NCBI GenBank assembly: GCA_963784135.1
Contig: CAWAQG010000004.1
Location: 806,001 to 870,000 of the forward strand
DNA length: 64,000 nt
Direction: 5' to 3'
Source of the DNA: JADFXI01 sp963784135
GTDB lineage: Bacteria; Nitrospirota; Thermodesulfovibrionia; Thermodesulfovibrionales; Dissulfurispiraceae
Part shown: piece after piece, positions 6,671-16,881 of the stretch
Position numbering within the stretch: the stretch's first letter is position 1
How the letters are laid out: each line of letters starts with the position of its first letter
Position numbers and translations under genes: made by a program
Notes under the pieces: generated by a model
What the model saw: only the letters and a program-made list of their open reading frames with translations
The model's database searches: none
What the model was told of the DNA's origin: nothing

Positions 6671-8878
6671 TTGAAGAAACATTCAATACGCATAGGGTTG
6701 GGCCTCCTGGTGGTATTGGCCTTTATACTGCATGCAGCCCACATTGTCGATTACGGTTATTTGGACCGGATGGAAATGTTGAGTTATGATTTGCGCCTCA
6801 ACCTCACCCTGCCTCATTCACACGAATCCAGGATAGTGATCGTCGACATCGATGAAAAAAGCCTTGCCGAAGAAGGCCACTGGCCCTGGAGCCGCAACAA
6901 ACTGGCATTGCTTGTGGATAATTTATTCCGGCGCCAGGCAGCGGTCGTTGGATTTGACGTGGTTTTCGCTGAAAAAGACGAGAGTTCCGGATTAAAAATA
7001 TTGGAAGGGCTGGGCAATACAGATCTGTCGGGCGATGTCTATTACAAGTCTGCCTTAATGAAGATGCGGGGGCAGCTTGATTATGACGGAATTTTTGCGC
7101 GCGCGATAAAAGACAAACCTGTAGTGCTGGGATACTATTTCAGTTCCCATGGCGAAAAGGAAAAGAAACGCACCAGCGGACAATTACCCGCCCCTGTTGT
7201 TCCCGCCGGTACATTCAGGGGACTCAACATCCCTTTTGTGGAGATGAACGGATACGGCGCGAATCTGGTTGAATTGCAGGAAAATGCCGGCAACGCGGGC
7301 TACTTCAATCAAATACCCGATCCGGACGGCGTTACGCGGCGGATACCTATGCTGATAGAATATCGCGGGGCTTATTATGAGCCATTGTCCATAGCTGTAG
7401 TGCGTGCCTTGTTCGGCTACCCCGATGTAGTTCCCGGACTTGTACAAACGGGTAACTACAAGAGGCTTGAATGGCTGAAATTAAGCGACCTCAAGATACC
7501 TGTGGATGAGAATGTAATGGCGTTGGTCCCCTATTTCGGAGGCGAGAGGGCTTTCCCCTACCTGTCCGCCTGCGATGTTTTGCATGACAGGGTAAACCCT
7601 GACGAGCTAAGCGGGGCCATTGTTTTGGTGGGTACTACTTCACCGGGTTTGATGGACCAGCGCGCAGTGCCTATGGCAGCTATTTATCCCGGCGTTGAGG
7701 TCCATGCCAACATGATCGCCGGCATTCTCGAACAGAAAATCAAAAAGAAACCGGCCTATGCCATGGGGGCCGAGCTTTTGATACTGATAACAACAGGCCT
7801 GCTGCTCTCCTTATTATTGCCTTTTCTCACTCCGTTAAAATCGACTTTGCTCAGCCTGTTGACGCTTGCATGCGCAATCGGCATCAATTTGTGGGCCTGG
7901 AAAAACAACCTGGTATTGCCGCTTGCCGCGTCTGTAGTAATGATACCGCTTGTTTATAGCCTTAATATGTCCTATGGCTTTTTTATAGAGACAAAAGCAA
8001 AGCGCAAGATTACGGGGCTGTTCGGCCAATATGTGCCGCGGGAACTTGTTGTTCAAATGAGCAGGCACCCCGAGAAATTCAATATGGAGGGAGAAAGCCG
8101 GGAACTGACGGTGCTTTTTTCGGACGTGCGGAATTTCACGACCATTTCTGAATCGCTCGCTCCAAAAGAACTTTCAAAAATGATGAACGAATATATGTCA
8201 TCCATGACCTCTATTATTCAGAAGCACATGGGCACGATAGATAAATACATAGGGGATGCGATAATGGCGTTCTGGGGAGCTCCCCTCCAGGATGCGTCCC
8301 ATGCCCGCAACGGGATTCTGGCAGGTCTGGAAATGCAGCAGACTTTGGCTTTGCTGAGGCCGCAATTTGTTGAGCGCGGCTGGCCCGCTATACATATCGG
8401 TGTAGGACTGAACACAGGCATCATGAGAGTCGGCAACATGGGTTCGCAGTTTCGCATAGCTTATACTGTCATGGGAGATGCGGTGAACCTCGGAGCGAGA
8501 CTTGAAGGCATCACAAAGGAGTACGGCGTCGGCGTTATTGTCGGGGAGGGGACCCGCAATTCAGTTACCGATATTGTTTTCCGGGAACTCGACCTGGTGC
8601 GGGTAAAAGGAAAAAATCAGCCGGTGGCAATATACGAACCGCTGGGGCTGCAGGGACAACTGGACAAATCCTTACTGGATGAAGCATCACTTTTTGAGCA
8701 GGCGCTGAAAGCTTACCGGGCGATGGAGTGGGACAGTGCTGAACAACTTTTGTCCCGGCTGCAAAGCTTGTATCCGGAGAGACGTTTGTACAAACTGTAT
8801 CTTGAACGCGTTGCGCATTTCCGCGCCAATTCTCCCGCCCCGGGCTGGGACGGGGTGTTCGAGTTCAAAACAAAATGA
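6671..8878 (+). CDS. CHASE2-domain class III adenylate cyclase
   Basis: A 735-residue inner-membrane enzyme making cAMP from ATP. Residues 8-25 are a membrane anchor, about 30-355 an extracytoplasmic CHASE2 sensor, about 365-450 three hydrophobic helices, about 475-660 the cyclase domain and about 670-735 a helical tail. Catalytic features are visible: metal aspartates in LFSDVRNFT (about 485) and GDAIMAFWG (about 529), the lysine of DKYIGD and the YTVMGDAVNLGARLEG segment with transition-state Asn and Arg. The Lys/Asp pair favours ATP over GTP. Start is TTG 6671 with AGAGG ten bases upstream. The TPS secretion genes follow in the same direction, as seen in other CHASE2-cyclase neighbourhoods. 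Confidence 0.9.
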   Translation: MKKHSIRIGLGLLVVLAFILHAAHIVDYGYLDRMEMLSYDLRLNLTLPHSHESRIVIVDIDEKSLAEEGHWPWSRNKLALLVDNLFRRQAAVVGFDVVFAEKDESSGLKILEGLGNTDLSGDVYYKSALMKMRGQLDYDGIFARAIKDKPVVLGYYFSSHGEKEKKRTSGQLPAPVVPAGTFRGLNIPFVEMNGYGANLVELQENAGNAGYFNQIPDPDGVTRRIPMLIEYRGAYYEPLSIAVVRALFGYPDVVPGLVQTGNYKRLEWLKLSDLKIPVDENVMALVPYFGGERAFPYLSACDVLHDRVNPDELSGAIVLVGTTSPGLMDQRAVPMAAIYPGVEVHANMIAGILEQKIKKKPAYAMGAELLILITTGLLLSLLLPFLTPLKSTLLSLLTLACAIGINLWAWKNNLVLPLAASVVMIPLVYSLNMSYGFFIETKAKRKITGLFGQYVPRELVVQMSRHPEKFNMEGESRELTVLFSDVRNFTTISESLAPKELSKMMNEYMSSMTSIIQKHMGTIDKYIGDAIMAFWGAPLQDASHARNGILAGLEMQQTLALLRPQFVERGWPAIHIGVGLNTGIMRVGNMGSQFRIAYTVMGDAVNLGARLEGITKEYGVGVIVGEGTRNSVTDIVFRELDLVRVKGKNQPVAIYEPLGLQGQLDKSLLDEASLFEQALKAYRAMEWDSAEQLLSRLQSLYPERRLYKLYLERVAHFRANSPAPGWDGVFEFKTK

Positions 8879-8990
8879 CCCAAATTGTAATGCGAGGGAA
8901 ATGGAGATTATTTGTCTTGCGTTTTACATATGAATGTGCATAATAAAAGTTGCTGTTTTCATCATCATTGCTCCATCCCGGGGGGGATTT

Positions 8991-10595
8991 TTGAGGCGCA
9001 TAGTTCAACTGGCATCAAGCGGAGTTTTTCTGCTGTTTATTTTGACCTCTTTCGCTGCCGCAGATAATGTTCCCAATGAAATACCGCATTTTGACATCAA
9101 CGGTTACAAGGTTGAAGGCAACACACTTCTTTCCCCGGACAAAATTGATTCCATAGTCGCGCCTTTTACCGGCAAGGGAAAGGATTTCGGTACCGTGCAG
9201 GAAGCGCTTGAGGCGCTCGAACAAGAGTACCACGATCGTGGCTACACCACAGTCCAGGTGTTATTGCCTGAACAGGAACTGCAAAACGGCATTATACTGC
9301 TTAATGTTGTCGAGACCCGTCTGGGGAGAGTCAGGATAAACGGCAACCGTTTTTTTGACGAATTAAACATTCGCCGCAGTCTGCCGGGGCTGAGGGAGGG
9401 ACAGCCGCCCAATATCAACGATATTTCGAGGAGTCTCAAGCTCGCAAATGAAAACCCTGCCAAAAAGGTCAACCTGCAGCTGCAGAGCAGCGACAAGGAC
9501 AATGAAGTTGACGCCAATCTCCAGGTAACGGACGAGAAGCCCTGGAAGGCGAGTCTTACTTTTGACAATACGGGAGATGCGAATACCGGCCGTTTTCGTA
9601 TCGGGGCCCTCTTTCAGGACGCCAACATCTTCAATCGGGACCATCTCCTGACGCTTCAATATATAACCTCATCTTCCCAGCCCGATCATGTCAGCATCTA
9701 CGGCATGGGATACCGCATTCCGTTGTATTCTATGGGTGCATCCATTGATTTTATAGGGGCCTATTCCAATGTGGATTCCGGCACCCTGTCAGTAGCGTCA
9801 AACAATCTGCAGGTCAGCGGAAAGGGCACCACTCTTGGTCTGCATTACAATCAGAACCTCAAGAGGATCGGCGATTATGAACATAAATTGACCCTGGGCC
9901 TGGATTACCGGGCGTATATTAATAATGTCACATTCGGGAGCATCCAACTCGGCAATAATGTTACGGTGCATCCTCTGTCACTGACGTATGGCGGCACATG
10001 GACGCTGGAGCGGACCAATGCCGGATTTTATCTGGGCTACTCGCGAGGACTGCCGTCACTGGGCGGCGGCGACAGGGACACCACTGCATTTTTCGACAAA
10101 GTCCGGGCAGGCGCGCCCGTGGAATACAATATTTTTCGGGCCGGGGCCAATTTCTTATATACCTTTGGCAGCGACTGGCAGGCGCGGGCATTAGTCAATG
10201 GCCAGTACACTGACGATATGCTTGTTCCGGGCGAACAGTTCGGGATTGGGGGTGCGACCTCTGTACGCGGTTTTGACGAGAGATTTATCGCTGACGACAG
10301 GGGGATTGCGGGCAGCGTTGAACTTTATACGCCGGATCTGTCGAGGCTGGCAGGAATAAGAACAGTCCAGTGCCGGGCGCTTGTCTTTTATGACATGGGG
10401 TATATTTCCCAGATAAACCCGTTACCGGGAGAAGTTGCGAGCGCTACAATCTCCGGCGTTGGTCCGGGCGTGCGCATAACTGACGGCAAACACTTCTCTG
10501 TTTCGACCGATTATGGATTTATCGTCCAGCCTGTCGTTGGCGGCAGAGCAAGATGGGACGGACGCTGGCATATGATGTTGAGCTTGATGTATTAA
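8991..10595 (+). CDS. TpsB two-partner secretion outer-membrane translocator (ShlB/FhaC/HecB family)
   Basis: About 534 residues. A signal peptide (MRRIVQLASSGVFLLF...AAA) is followed by two POTRA domains (about 35-190, starting FDINGYKVEGNTLLSPDKI) and a 16-strand FhaC-type barrel. The barrel carries the loop-6 VRGF motif (SVRGFDERFIADDRG) that plugs the pore. I chose TTG 8991 because a run of seven G precedes it and it gives a clean signal peptide; the ATG at 8934 has no ribosome site and would add 19 odd residues. It should export the giant adhesin encoded next door, 82 bp downstream. The final residues MLSLMY end in the aromatic typical of outer-membrane barrels. Confidence 0.88.
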   Translation: MRRIVQLASSGVFLLFILTSFAAADNVPNEIPHFDINGYKVEGNTLLSPDKIDSIVAPFTGKGKDFGTVQEALEALEQEYHDRGYTTVQVLLPEQELQNGIILLNVVETRLGRVRINGNRFFDELNIRRSLPGLREGQPPNINDISRSLKLANENPAKKVNLQLQSSDKDNEVDANLQVTDEKPWKASLTFDNTGDANTGRFRIGALFQDANIFNRDHLLTLQYITSSSQPDHVSIYGMGYRIPLYSMGASIDFIGAYSNVDSGTLSVASNNLQVSGKGTTLGLHYNQNLKRIGDYEHKLTLGLDYRAYINNVTFGSIQLGNNVTVHPLSLTYGGTWTLERTNAGFYLGYSRGLPSLGGGDRDTTAFFDKVRAGAPVEYNIFRAGANFLYTFGSDWQARALVNGQYTDDMLVPGEQFGIGGATSVRGFDERFIADDRGIAGSVELYTPDLSRLAGIRTVQCRALVFYDMGYISQINPLPGEVASATISGVGPGVRITDGKHFSVSTDYGFIVQPVVGGRARWDGRWHMMLSLMY

Positions 10596-10677
10596 CAAAG
10601 GCAGGCAATAGGCAATAGGAAAAGCAAAAAACAAAAAGCAAAAGACTAAAGGCACAAGGCATGTGGAGGTAGCGGCA

Positions 10678-13600
10678 ATGAAGACAAAGAAGATCAGGGG
10701 AAGTGTATTTCATAAAGTCTCTTTTTTCACCAAACTTTTTTCTGTTCTCGCCCTGCTCTTTTTAAGCGCGATTACTGCTCTCGCCCTACCCTCAGGCCAG
10801 CAGGTGGTGAACGGCAATGCAACTTTCAACACGAAGGGCAATTCCCTCACCGTCACCAACACTCCCAATACAATAATCAACTGGCAGAACTTTTCCATAC
10901 TGGGCAATGAGGCGGTGCTCTTCAGCCAGCAAAGCAGCAGCAGTTCGGTATTAAACCGGATAATAGGGCAAAACCCTTCCACCATTCTCGGCCTGTTGCA
11001 ATCCAACGGCAAAGTATTCCTCATCAATCCTAACGGCATATTCTTCGGACAGGGCGCACAGGTCAATGTTAACGGCCTTATCGCATCCACGCTGAACATA
11101 AGCAACCAGGCTTTTCTTGCCGGGCAATACAATTTTACCGCAGGTCCGACAGCAGGTATCATACAGAACCAGGGGGCCATAACGACACCCAGCGGCGGGT
11201 CTGTGTATTTGATAGCGCCCAGCATAGAGAACAACGGGATAATAACATCGCCCAACGGCAGCATAATGCTTGCAGCGGGCCACAGCGTACAGCTTGTCGA
11301 TTCCTCAAATCCTGACATAGCCGTAGTGGTGAGCGCTGATGGAGACAGCGCGGTGAACCTGGGGCAGATAATAGCTCAGACCGGGAGGATAGGCATATAC
11401 GGCGCACTGATAGCGCAGAGCGGCTTAGTCAGTGCCGACAGCGCGACAGTCGGCAGCAACGGCCAGATACTGTTCAAGGCGGCCAATGATGTAACACTTG
11501 ATGCCGGCAGCATAACCAGCGCGAAAGGCGGGGGCACGATACAGGTATTTGGCGGAATGAACAGCGGAACAGTCACTGTGAACGGCACTCTTGACGCCTC
11601 GGCGCCCAATGGCGGGAACGGCGGCTTCATAGAGACATCGGCGGCGGGCGTAAAGGTAGGCAACACAGCGCGTATTACCACGCTTGCGCCTTACGGCAAA
11701 AACGGCACATGGCTGATAGACCCTGACGGCTTCACCATTGCCGCATCAAATGGAGACATGACCGGCGCTGCTGCCTCCAACAGTCTCGCCGGAGGCAATC
11801 TGACTATTGAAAGCACCAGCGGCAGCGGCTCGGACGGCAATATCAACGTCAATGACCTCGTTACCTGGAACGCCAACACGCTCACCCTCATCGCTACCAA
11901 CGATGTGAACATCAATAACGTGATGACCGCCAGCGGCTGGGCGAGCCTCGACCTCGAACCTGGCAGCCAAAAGGTGAATGTCGGTTTAAACTCCGGCGGC
12001 TTCACGGGGCAGGTGAATTTCTCCGGCACGGGCTCCCTCACCATCAACCAGAATTATTACACCGTCATCAACAGTCTGGGCGCGCCTAACAGCACCACAG
12101 GCCAAGACCTGCAGGGCATTAACAACAACTCAGGCTACTATGCCATGGGAAGCAACATTGACGCCTCTGCTACGTCTAATACATCTATATGGCCTACTGG
12201 TTTTACGCCCATAAGCAGCTTTGGCGGCACCTTTGATGGTCTCGGCCATACCATCTCCGGGCTCTATATCAACCTCCCAGCCACAGAAGGCTTTGTCGGC
12301 TTGTTTGGACAGAATACCGGGACTATCCGCAATGTAGGGCTGACAAACATGAATATAACCGGAAACACTGATGTAGGCGGACTGGTGGGGGTTAACAATG
12401 GCGGTACCATCAGCAATGCATACAGTACAGGAACGGTTAGCGGAAGCAGCCAATTAGGCGGATTGGTGGGGGACACTGCCGGCGGCAGCAGCATCACCAA
12501 TTCATATAGTACGGGAAATGTAACGGGTACCAGCGATTTTGTAGGCGGACTGGTGGGGTATGCTAATAGCGGCAGCATCAACGCTTCATATAGTACAGGA
12601 ACGGTCCACGGATACCAAATGGTAGGCGGACTGGTCGGGTATACTAATGGCGGCAGCATCACCAGTTCATATAGTGCGGGAAATGTAACAGGCGCCAGCA
12701 GTTTTGTCGGCGGACTGGTGGGGTTGAATTATGGCAGCATCAACGCTTCACACAGTACTGCAACAGTAACAGGCTCCAGCAGTTCTGTCGGCGGACTGAC
12801 AGGTAATAACAGCGGCAGCATCAGCGGTTCAAACAGTACAGGAACGGTTACCGGAAGCAGTATGGTAGGCGGACTGACGGGTTATAACAGTGGCAGCATC
12901 GGAGGTTCAAACAGTACAGGAGCAGTCAGCGGAGCCACCTATGTAGGCGGACTGGTTGGGTATAATGATAGTGGCGGCAACATCACCAATTCATACAGCG
13001 TGAGAAATGTAACGGGCACCGGCGCCGGCAATGCCGTAGGCGGACTGGTGGGGTATAACACCGGCGCCATCAACGCTTCCTACAGTACAGGAGCGGTCAA
13101 TGGATATGGACTGGTCGGCGGACTGGTGGGAGAAAATAACGGCGGCAGCATCGGCGGTTCGAATAGCACAGGAACGGTAAGGGGCTCCGGCACTACTTCA
13201 TATGAGGTAGGCGGACTGGTGGGATACAATAACGCAGGCTTCATCAGCAATTCATCCAGTACAGGAACGGTTGTCGGATACAACGATGTGGGCGGACTAG
13301 TCGGGTTGAATTCCGGCAGTATCACTAATTCTTACTACTACTTCAGTACAGGAGCGATTTCCGGATACTCTTATGCAGGCGGACTGGTCGGGTATAATGA
13401 GGGCGCCGGCAACATCGCCAATTCATACAGTACAGGATGGGTATACGGCGGAGGAGGCGCTTATTCAAATAGTATAGGCGGACTGGTCGGGTGGAATTAT
13501 GGCACTATCGGCGGTTCAAACAGCGCGGCAACAGTAACAGTCTCCGGATCTTCTTCTTATTCATATGATGTAGGCGGTCTGGTTGGCGGTAATGTCGGCG

Positions 13601-16600
13601 GCATCACCAATTCATACAGTACAGGATCGGTAACGAACACAAACAGCTATTCTTACAACATAGGCGGACTGGTGGGATATAATTCAACTTCTTCTGAGCC
13701 CGCTACTGTCGGAACTATCACTAATTCGTACTACAGTGGAGGAACGGTTAATGGAAACAGCTATGTAGGCGGATTGGTGGGGTATAATGATAGCGGTAGC
13801 AGCATCAGCAACTCATCCAGTACAGGAACTGTTTACGCAAACCAATATGTCGGCGGACTGGTGGGGTATAATTATGGCAGCATCGGCGGTTCAAACAGTA
13901 CGGCGTCAACGGTAACAGCATATGCCAATCCTTCTTATGCAGGCGGACTGGTGGGGTATAATGGCGGCGCCATCAACGTTTCCTACAGTACTGCAATAGT
14001 AACTGGCATCGGCGGCGAGTATGTCGGCGGACTGGTGGGGGAAAATAGTGGCGGCAGCATCACTGATTCCTACTACAGTACTGGAACGGTTACTGGAGGC
14101 AGCTATGTTGGCGGACTTGTGGGGTATAATTTGGGCAGCATCGGCGGTTCAAACAATACTGGAACGGTCAGCGGAAACAGCTATGTAGGCGGACTGGTAG
14201 GGTATAACACCGGCGCCATCAACGCTTCCTACAGTACAGGAGCAGTCAGCGGGACCGGGGATGTAGGCGGACTGGTAGGGGAAAATAGTGGCGGCACTAT
14301 TGCCAATTCATACAGCATAGGAACAGTCAACGGGACCGGGAATGTAGGCGGACTGGTGGGGTATAATTATGGCGGAGCCATCAACGCTTCATACAGCGCA
14401 GGAGCAGTCAATGGGACCGGGAATGTAGGCGGACTTGCAGGGGAAAATGAAAATGGTGACGGGCCTGTCGGAACTATCACTAATTCATACAGCATAGGAG
14501 CAGTCAACGGGACCGGGGATGTAGGCGGACTGGTGGGATATAATTATGGTGGCAGCATCGGCGCTTCAAACAGCATAGGAGCAGTAACGGTCTCCGGCGC
14601 TTCTAATTATTATAATGCAGGCGGACTGGTGGGGTTGAACACGGGCAGCATCAGCGCTTCAAACAGCTCAAGCTCTGTCAGCATCACCGGCAGCCAGTGG
14701 GACAATGCTGGCGGGCTGGTGGGGTTGAACAATGGCAGCATCGACTCTTCCAACAGCACAGGACCAGTGAACGCCGACTGCATTTACACCTACATAGGCG
14801 GACTGGTGGGGTATAACACCAATACCATCACCAATTCATACAGTACAAGCCATGTAAGCAACACCGGCGGCGGCCCTTACTCTGCAGGCGGACTGGTGGG
14901 GTATAATGATTCTAACGGCAGCATCGGCGCTTCCAATAGTTCCGGCCCTGTCAGCATCACCGGCAGCACCGGCGCAGACTTCGTGGGCGGACTGGTGGGG
15001 GAGAATTATGGCAGCATCAGCGGTTCCAATAGCACCGGCTCTGTCAGCGCCATCAACAGCAATGGCAGCTATGATGGCAGCGGCGATTACGTGGGCGGAC
15101 TGGTGGGCTTGAATGGCGGCGGCGCCATCATCAATTCATACAGCACCGGCCCCGTCAGCGCTAACAACGACGTTGGCGGCGATGAGGTAGGCGGACTGGT
15201 GGGGTTGAACACGGGCAGCATCAGCGCTTCAAACAGCTCAAGCTCTGTCAGCATCACCGGCAGCCAGTGGGACAATGCTGGCGGGCTGGTGGGGTTGAAC
15301 AATGGCAGCATCGACTCTTCCAACAGCACAGGAGCAGTCAGCGGAAACAGCAATGTGGGCGGCCTGGTGGGGAAGAATGATTCTAACGGCAGCATCACCA
15401 ATTCATACTACCATGGGGGAGCAGTCAGCGGAGACAGCAATGTGGGCGGACTGGTGGGTTATAATTACGGCTCCATCGGGGCTTCAAACAGCTCAGGCAC
15501 AGTAACGGACAAAGGCACTGGTTCATCTTATGCCTTGGGTGGACTGGTCGGGTTTAATTATGATACAGGCGCCATCAGCAATTCATACAGTAATGCGACC
15601 GTAACCGGCGCCGCCGTAGGATCATATCAGGTAGGCGGTCTGGTGGGGTGTAATAGCGGCAATATCAGCAATTCATACAGTACTGGAACAGTCAGCGGAG
15701 ACAGCTTTGTAGGCGGACTGGTGGGGTATAATGACTCCAACGGCAGCATAGCCCGCTCTTTCTACAGCACAGGAACAGTAACAAGCACCGGCAGCGATTC
15801 ATATCATATCGGCGGACTGGTTGGGGAAAATGACGGCAATATTACCGATGCATACAGTGCTGGAGCAGTAACAGGCAATAGCACCGGTTCATATGACTTA
15901 GGCGGACTGGTGGGGACCAATGCCGGCACTATCACCAATACATACAGTAATGGCAGAGTTACAGGATTCATCTCCGTAGGCGGACTGGTGGGTGAGAATT
16001 ATGGCACTGTCACCAATAGTTTCTGGGACATTGAAACTTCCGGTATAGGCACGGCCGGTTCGACAACAGGCAGCGCCGGCGGAACTGGAGAGACGACTGC
16101 CTGGATGATGAACCAAACAAACTATCCGCAGGGCGCCGGTCAGTGGGACTTCACTAACAACTGGGGAATCGTTAGTGGCACATCATACCCTTACCTCGCC
16201 TGGCAGCAGCCCGGGACAGGATCGAGACCTGCTGGTCCAACACCTACTCCAACTCCTGCGCCTACACCCGCGCCAACACCTACTCCAACTCCGACGCCTA
16301 CTCCGACGCCTACTCCAACTCCAACACCTACTCCGTCACCAACTCCTACACCGACGCCTTCTCCGTCACCAACTCCAACACCGACGCCTTCTCCGTCACC
16401 AACTCCTACACCGACGCCTTCTCCGTCACCAACTCCTACACCGACACCTACTCCGTCACCAACACCTACACCTACACCAACTCCGACGCCTACACCAGCA
16501 CCCGACTCGCAACCTGTTGTCATTACAATACAGGATACTAACGACACTACCGTGGTCACGGTCGATTCGGTCCTTGCTGCAATAACTCAGATCACTACTC

Positions 16601-16881
16601 CGTCTAATACGGCAACTTATTTCGGCTCGTCAGGCCCTCCACAGACTCCTTCCGGTCCTTCCGGCGGGAATCCCGTGACGCAGATAACCGATACCTCGGG
16701 CGGTTTCCAGAGTTCTTCTTCGGGAGGAAGTCCGGGGACGCAGACAAGCGATACATCAGGCGGCACACAGAGTTCCGACTCTACGGGCGGGACCACACCG
16801 AATACTAAAGGCAAAGGAGGCGGTTCCAGTGGCAATACATCGACGGGTAATGCACCGAGCAAAAAACAATTTTGCAATTAG
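10678..16881 (+). CDS. Giant GLUG-repeat filamentous-haemagglutinin-type adhesin (TpsA)
   Basis: A secreted protein of about 2067 residues. The long signal peptide ends near TALA-LPSGQQ. The TPS domain (about 35-270) has the hallmarks NTIINWQNFSI, INPNGIFFGQGAQVNVNG and a beta-helix. From about 560 to 1780 come some 45 GLUG-type units of roughly 28-35 residues built on VGGLVGYN-x-GSI-x-SYSTG-x-V. Then a Pro-Thr linker (nucleotides 16240-16500) and a Ser/Gly/Thr-rich tail ending KKQFCN. The stem likely forms a beta-solenoid fibre. Start ATG 10678 has GGAGGT seven bases upstream. It overlaps the FecR gene by 53 bp. The tail's lone cysteine near the end recalls cysteine-hook anchoring of large TPS adhesins, but here only one Cys is seen. 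Confidence 0.88.
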   Translation: MKTKKIRGSVFHKVSFFTKLFSVLALLFLSAITALALPSGQQVVNGNATFNTKGNSLTVTNTPNTIINWQNFSILGNEAVLFSQQSSSSSVLNRIIGQNPSTILGLLQSNGKVFLINPNGIFFGQGAQVNVNGLIASTLNISNQAFLAGQYNFTAGPTAGIIQNQGAITTPSGGSVYLIAPSIENNGIITSPNGSIMLAAGHSVQLVDSSNPDIAVVVSADGDSAVNLGQIIAQTGRIGIYGALIAQSGLVSADSATVGSNGQILFKAANDVTLDAGSITSAKGGGTIQVFGGMNSGTVTVNGTLDASAPNGGNGGFIETSAAGVKVGNTARITTLAPYGKNGTWLIDPDGFTIAASNGDMTGAAASNSLAGGNLTIESTSGSGSDGNINVNDLVTWNANTLTLIATNDVNINNVMTASGWASLDLEPGSQKVNVGLNSGGFTGQVNFSGTGSLTINQNYYTVINSLGAPNSTTGQDLQGINNNSGYYAMGSNIDASATSNTSIWPTGFTPISSFGGTFDGLGHTISGLYINLPATEGFVGLFGQNTGTIRNVGLTNMNITGNTDVGGLVGVNNGGTISNAYSTGTVSGSSQLGGLVGDTAGGSSITNSYSTGNVTGTSDFVGGLVGYANSGSINASYSTGTVHGYQMVGGLVGYTNGGSITSSYSAGNVTGASSFVGGLVGLNYGSINASHSTATVTGSSSSVGGLTGNNSGSISGSNSTGTVTGSSMVGGLTGYNSGSIGGSNSTGAVSGATYVGGLVGYNDSGGNITNSYSVRNVTGTGAGNAVGGLVGYNTGAINASYSTGAVNGYGLVGGLVGENNGGSIGGSNSTGTVRGSGTTSYEVGGLVGYNNAGFISNSSSTGTVVGYNDVGGLVGLNSGSITNSYYYFSTGAISGYSYAGGLVGYNEGAGNIANSYSTGWVYGGGGAYSNSIGGLVGWNYGTIGGSNSAATVTVSGSSSYSYDVGGLVGGNVGGITNSYSTGSVTNTNSYSYNIGGLVGYNSTSSEPATVGTITNSYYSGGTVNGNSYVGGLVGYNDSGSSISNSSSTGTVYANQYVGGLVGYNYGSIGGSNSTASTVTAYANPSYAGGLVGYNGGAINVSYSTAIVTGIGGEYVGGLVGENSGGSITDSYYSTGTVTGGSYVGGLVGYNLGSIGGSNNTGTVSGNSYVGGLVGYNTGAINASYSTGAVSGTGDVGGLVGENSGGTIANSYSIGTVNGTGNVGGLVGYNYGGAINASYSAGAVNGTGNVGGLAGENENGDGPVGTITNSYSIGAVNGTGDVGGLVGYNYGGSIGASNSIGAVTVSGASNYYNAGGLVGLNTGSISASNSSSSVSITGSQWDNAGGLVGLNNGSIDSSNSTGPVNADCIYTYIGGLVGYNTNTITNSYSTSHVSNTGGGPYSAGGLVGYNDSNGSIGASNSSGPVSITGSTGADFVGGLVGENYGSISGSNSTGSVSAINSNGSYDGSGDYVGGLVGLNGGGAIINSYSTGPVSANNDVGGDEVGGLVGLNTGSISASNSSSSVSITGSQWDNAGGLVGLNNGSIDSSNSTGAVSGNSNVGGLVGKNDSNGSITNSYYHGGAVSGDSNVGGLVGYNYGSIGASNSSGTVTDKGTGSSYALGGLVGFNYDTGAISNSYSNATVTGAAVGSYQVGGLVGCNSGNISNSYSTGTVSGDSFVGGLVGYNDSNGSIARSFYSTGTVTSTGSDSYHIGGLVGENDGNITDAYSAGAVTGNSTGSYDLGGLVGTNAGTITNTYSNGRVTGFISVGGLVGENYGTVTNSFWDIETSGIGTAGSTTGSAGGTGETTAWMMNQTNYPQGAGQWDFTNNWGIVSGTSYPYLAWQQPGTGSRPAGPTPTPTPAPTPAPTPTPTPTPTPTPTPTPTPTPSPTPTPTPSPSPTPTPTPSPSPTPTPTPSPSPTPTPTPTPSPTPTPTPTPTPTPAPDSQPVVITIQDTNDTTVVTVDSVLAAITQITTPSNTATYFGSSGPPQTPSGPSGGNPVTQITDTSGGFQSSSSGGSPGTQTSDTSGGTQSSDSTGGTTPNTKGKGGGSSGNTSTGNAPSKKQFCN
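14619..14763 (+). repeat. 145-bp exact direct repeat inside the adhesin gene, copy 1
   Basis: These 145 bases recur without a mismatch at 15189-15333. The surrounding GLUG units are only similar, so this pair was made recently by duplication or gene conversion. The first mismatch after it is at 14764 (C versus G at 15334). Confidence 0.9.
15189..15333 (+). repeat. 145-bp exact direct repeat inside the adhesin gene, copy 2
   Basis: Identical to 14619-14763, 570 bp downstream. Recombination between the two would delete or duplicate 570 bp, which is 190 codons and keeps the frame, so the adhesin can change length without loss of function. Confidence 0.9.
16333..16482 (+). repeat. 30-bp tandem repeat coding the Pro-Thr-Ser linker
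   Basis: Units starting CCGTCACCAACTCC recur at 16333, 16363, 16393, 16423 and 16453 with one or two changes each. Each codes ten residues (PSPTPTPTPS type). Shorter Pro-Thr runs flank it from 16240 to 16500. Such a spacer would carry the adhesin stem through or away from the cell surface. Confidence 0.85.

Noticed and set aside
12360..16030. Regular repeats of about 90 bp, at first sight array-like (CRISPR or tandem satellite)
   Set aside because: They are in one open frame and code GLUG-type units with codon-level variation; there are no constant direct repeats with unrelated spacers.
16175..16585. Plus-strand ORF rich in Leu-His-Arg and its minus-strand Gly-Val partner
   Set aside because: Both are shadows of the Pro-Thr tandem repeat of the adhesin in other frames.
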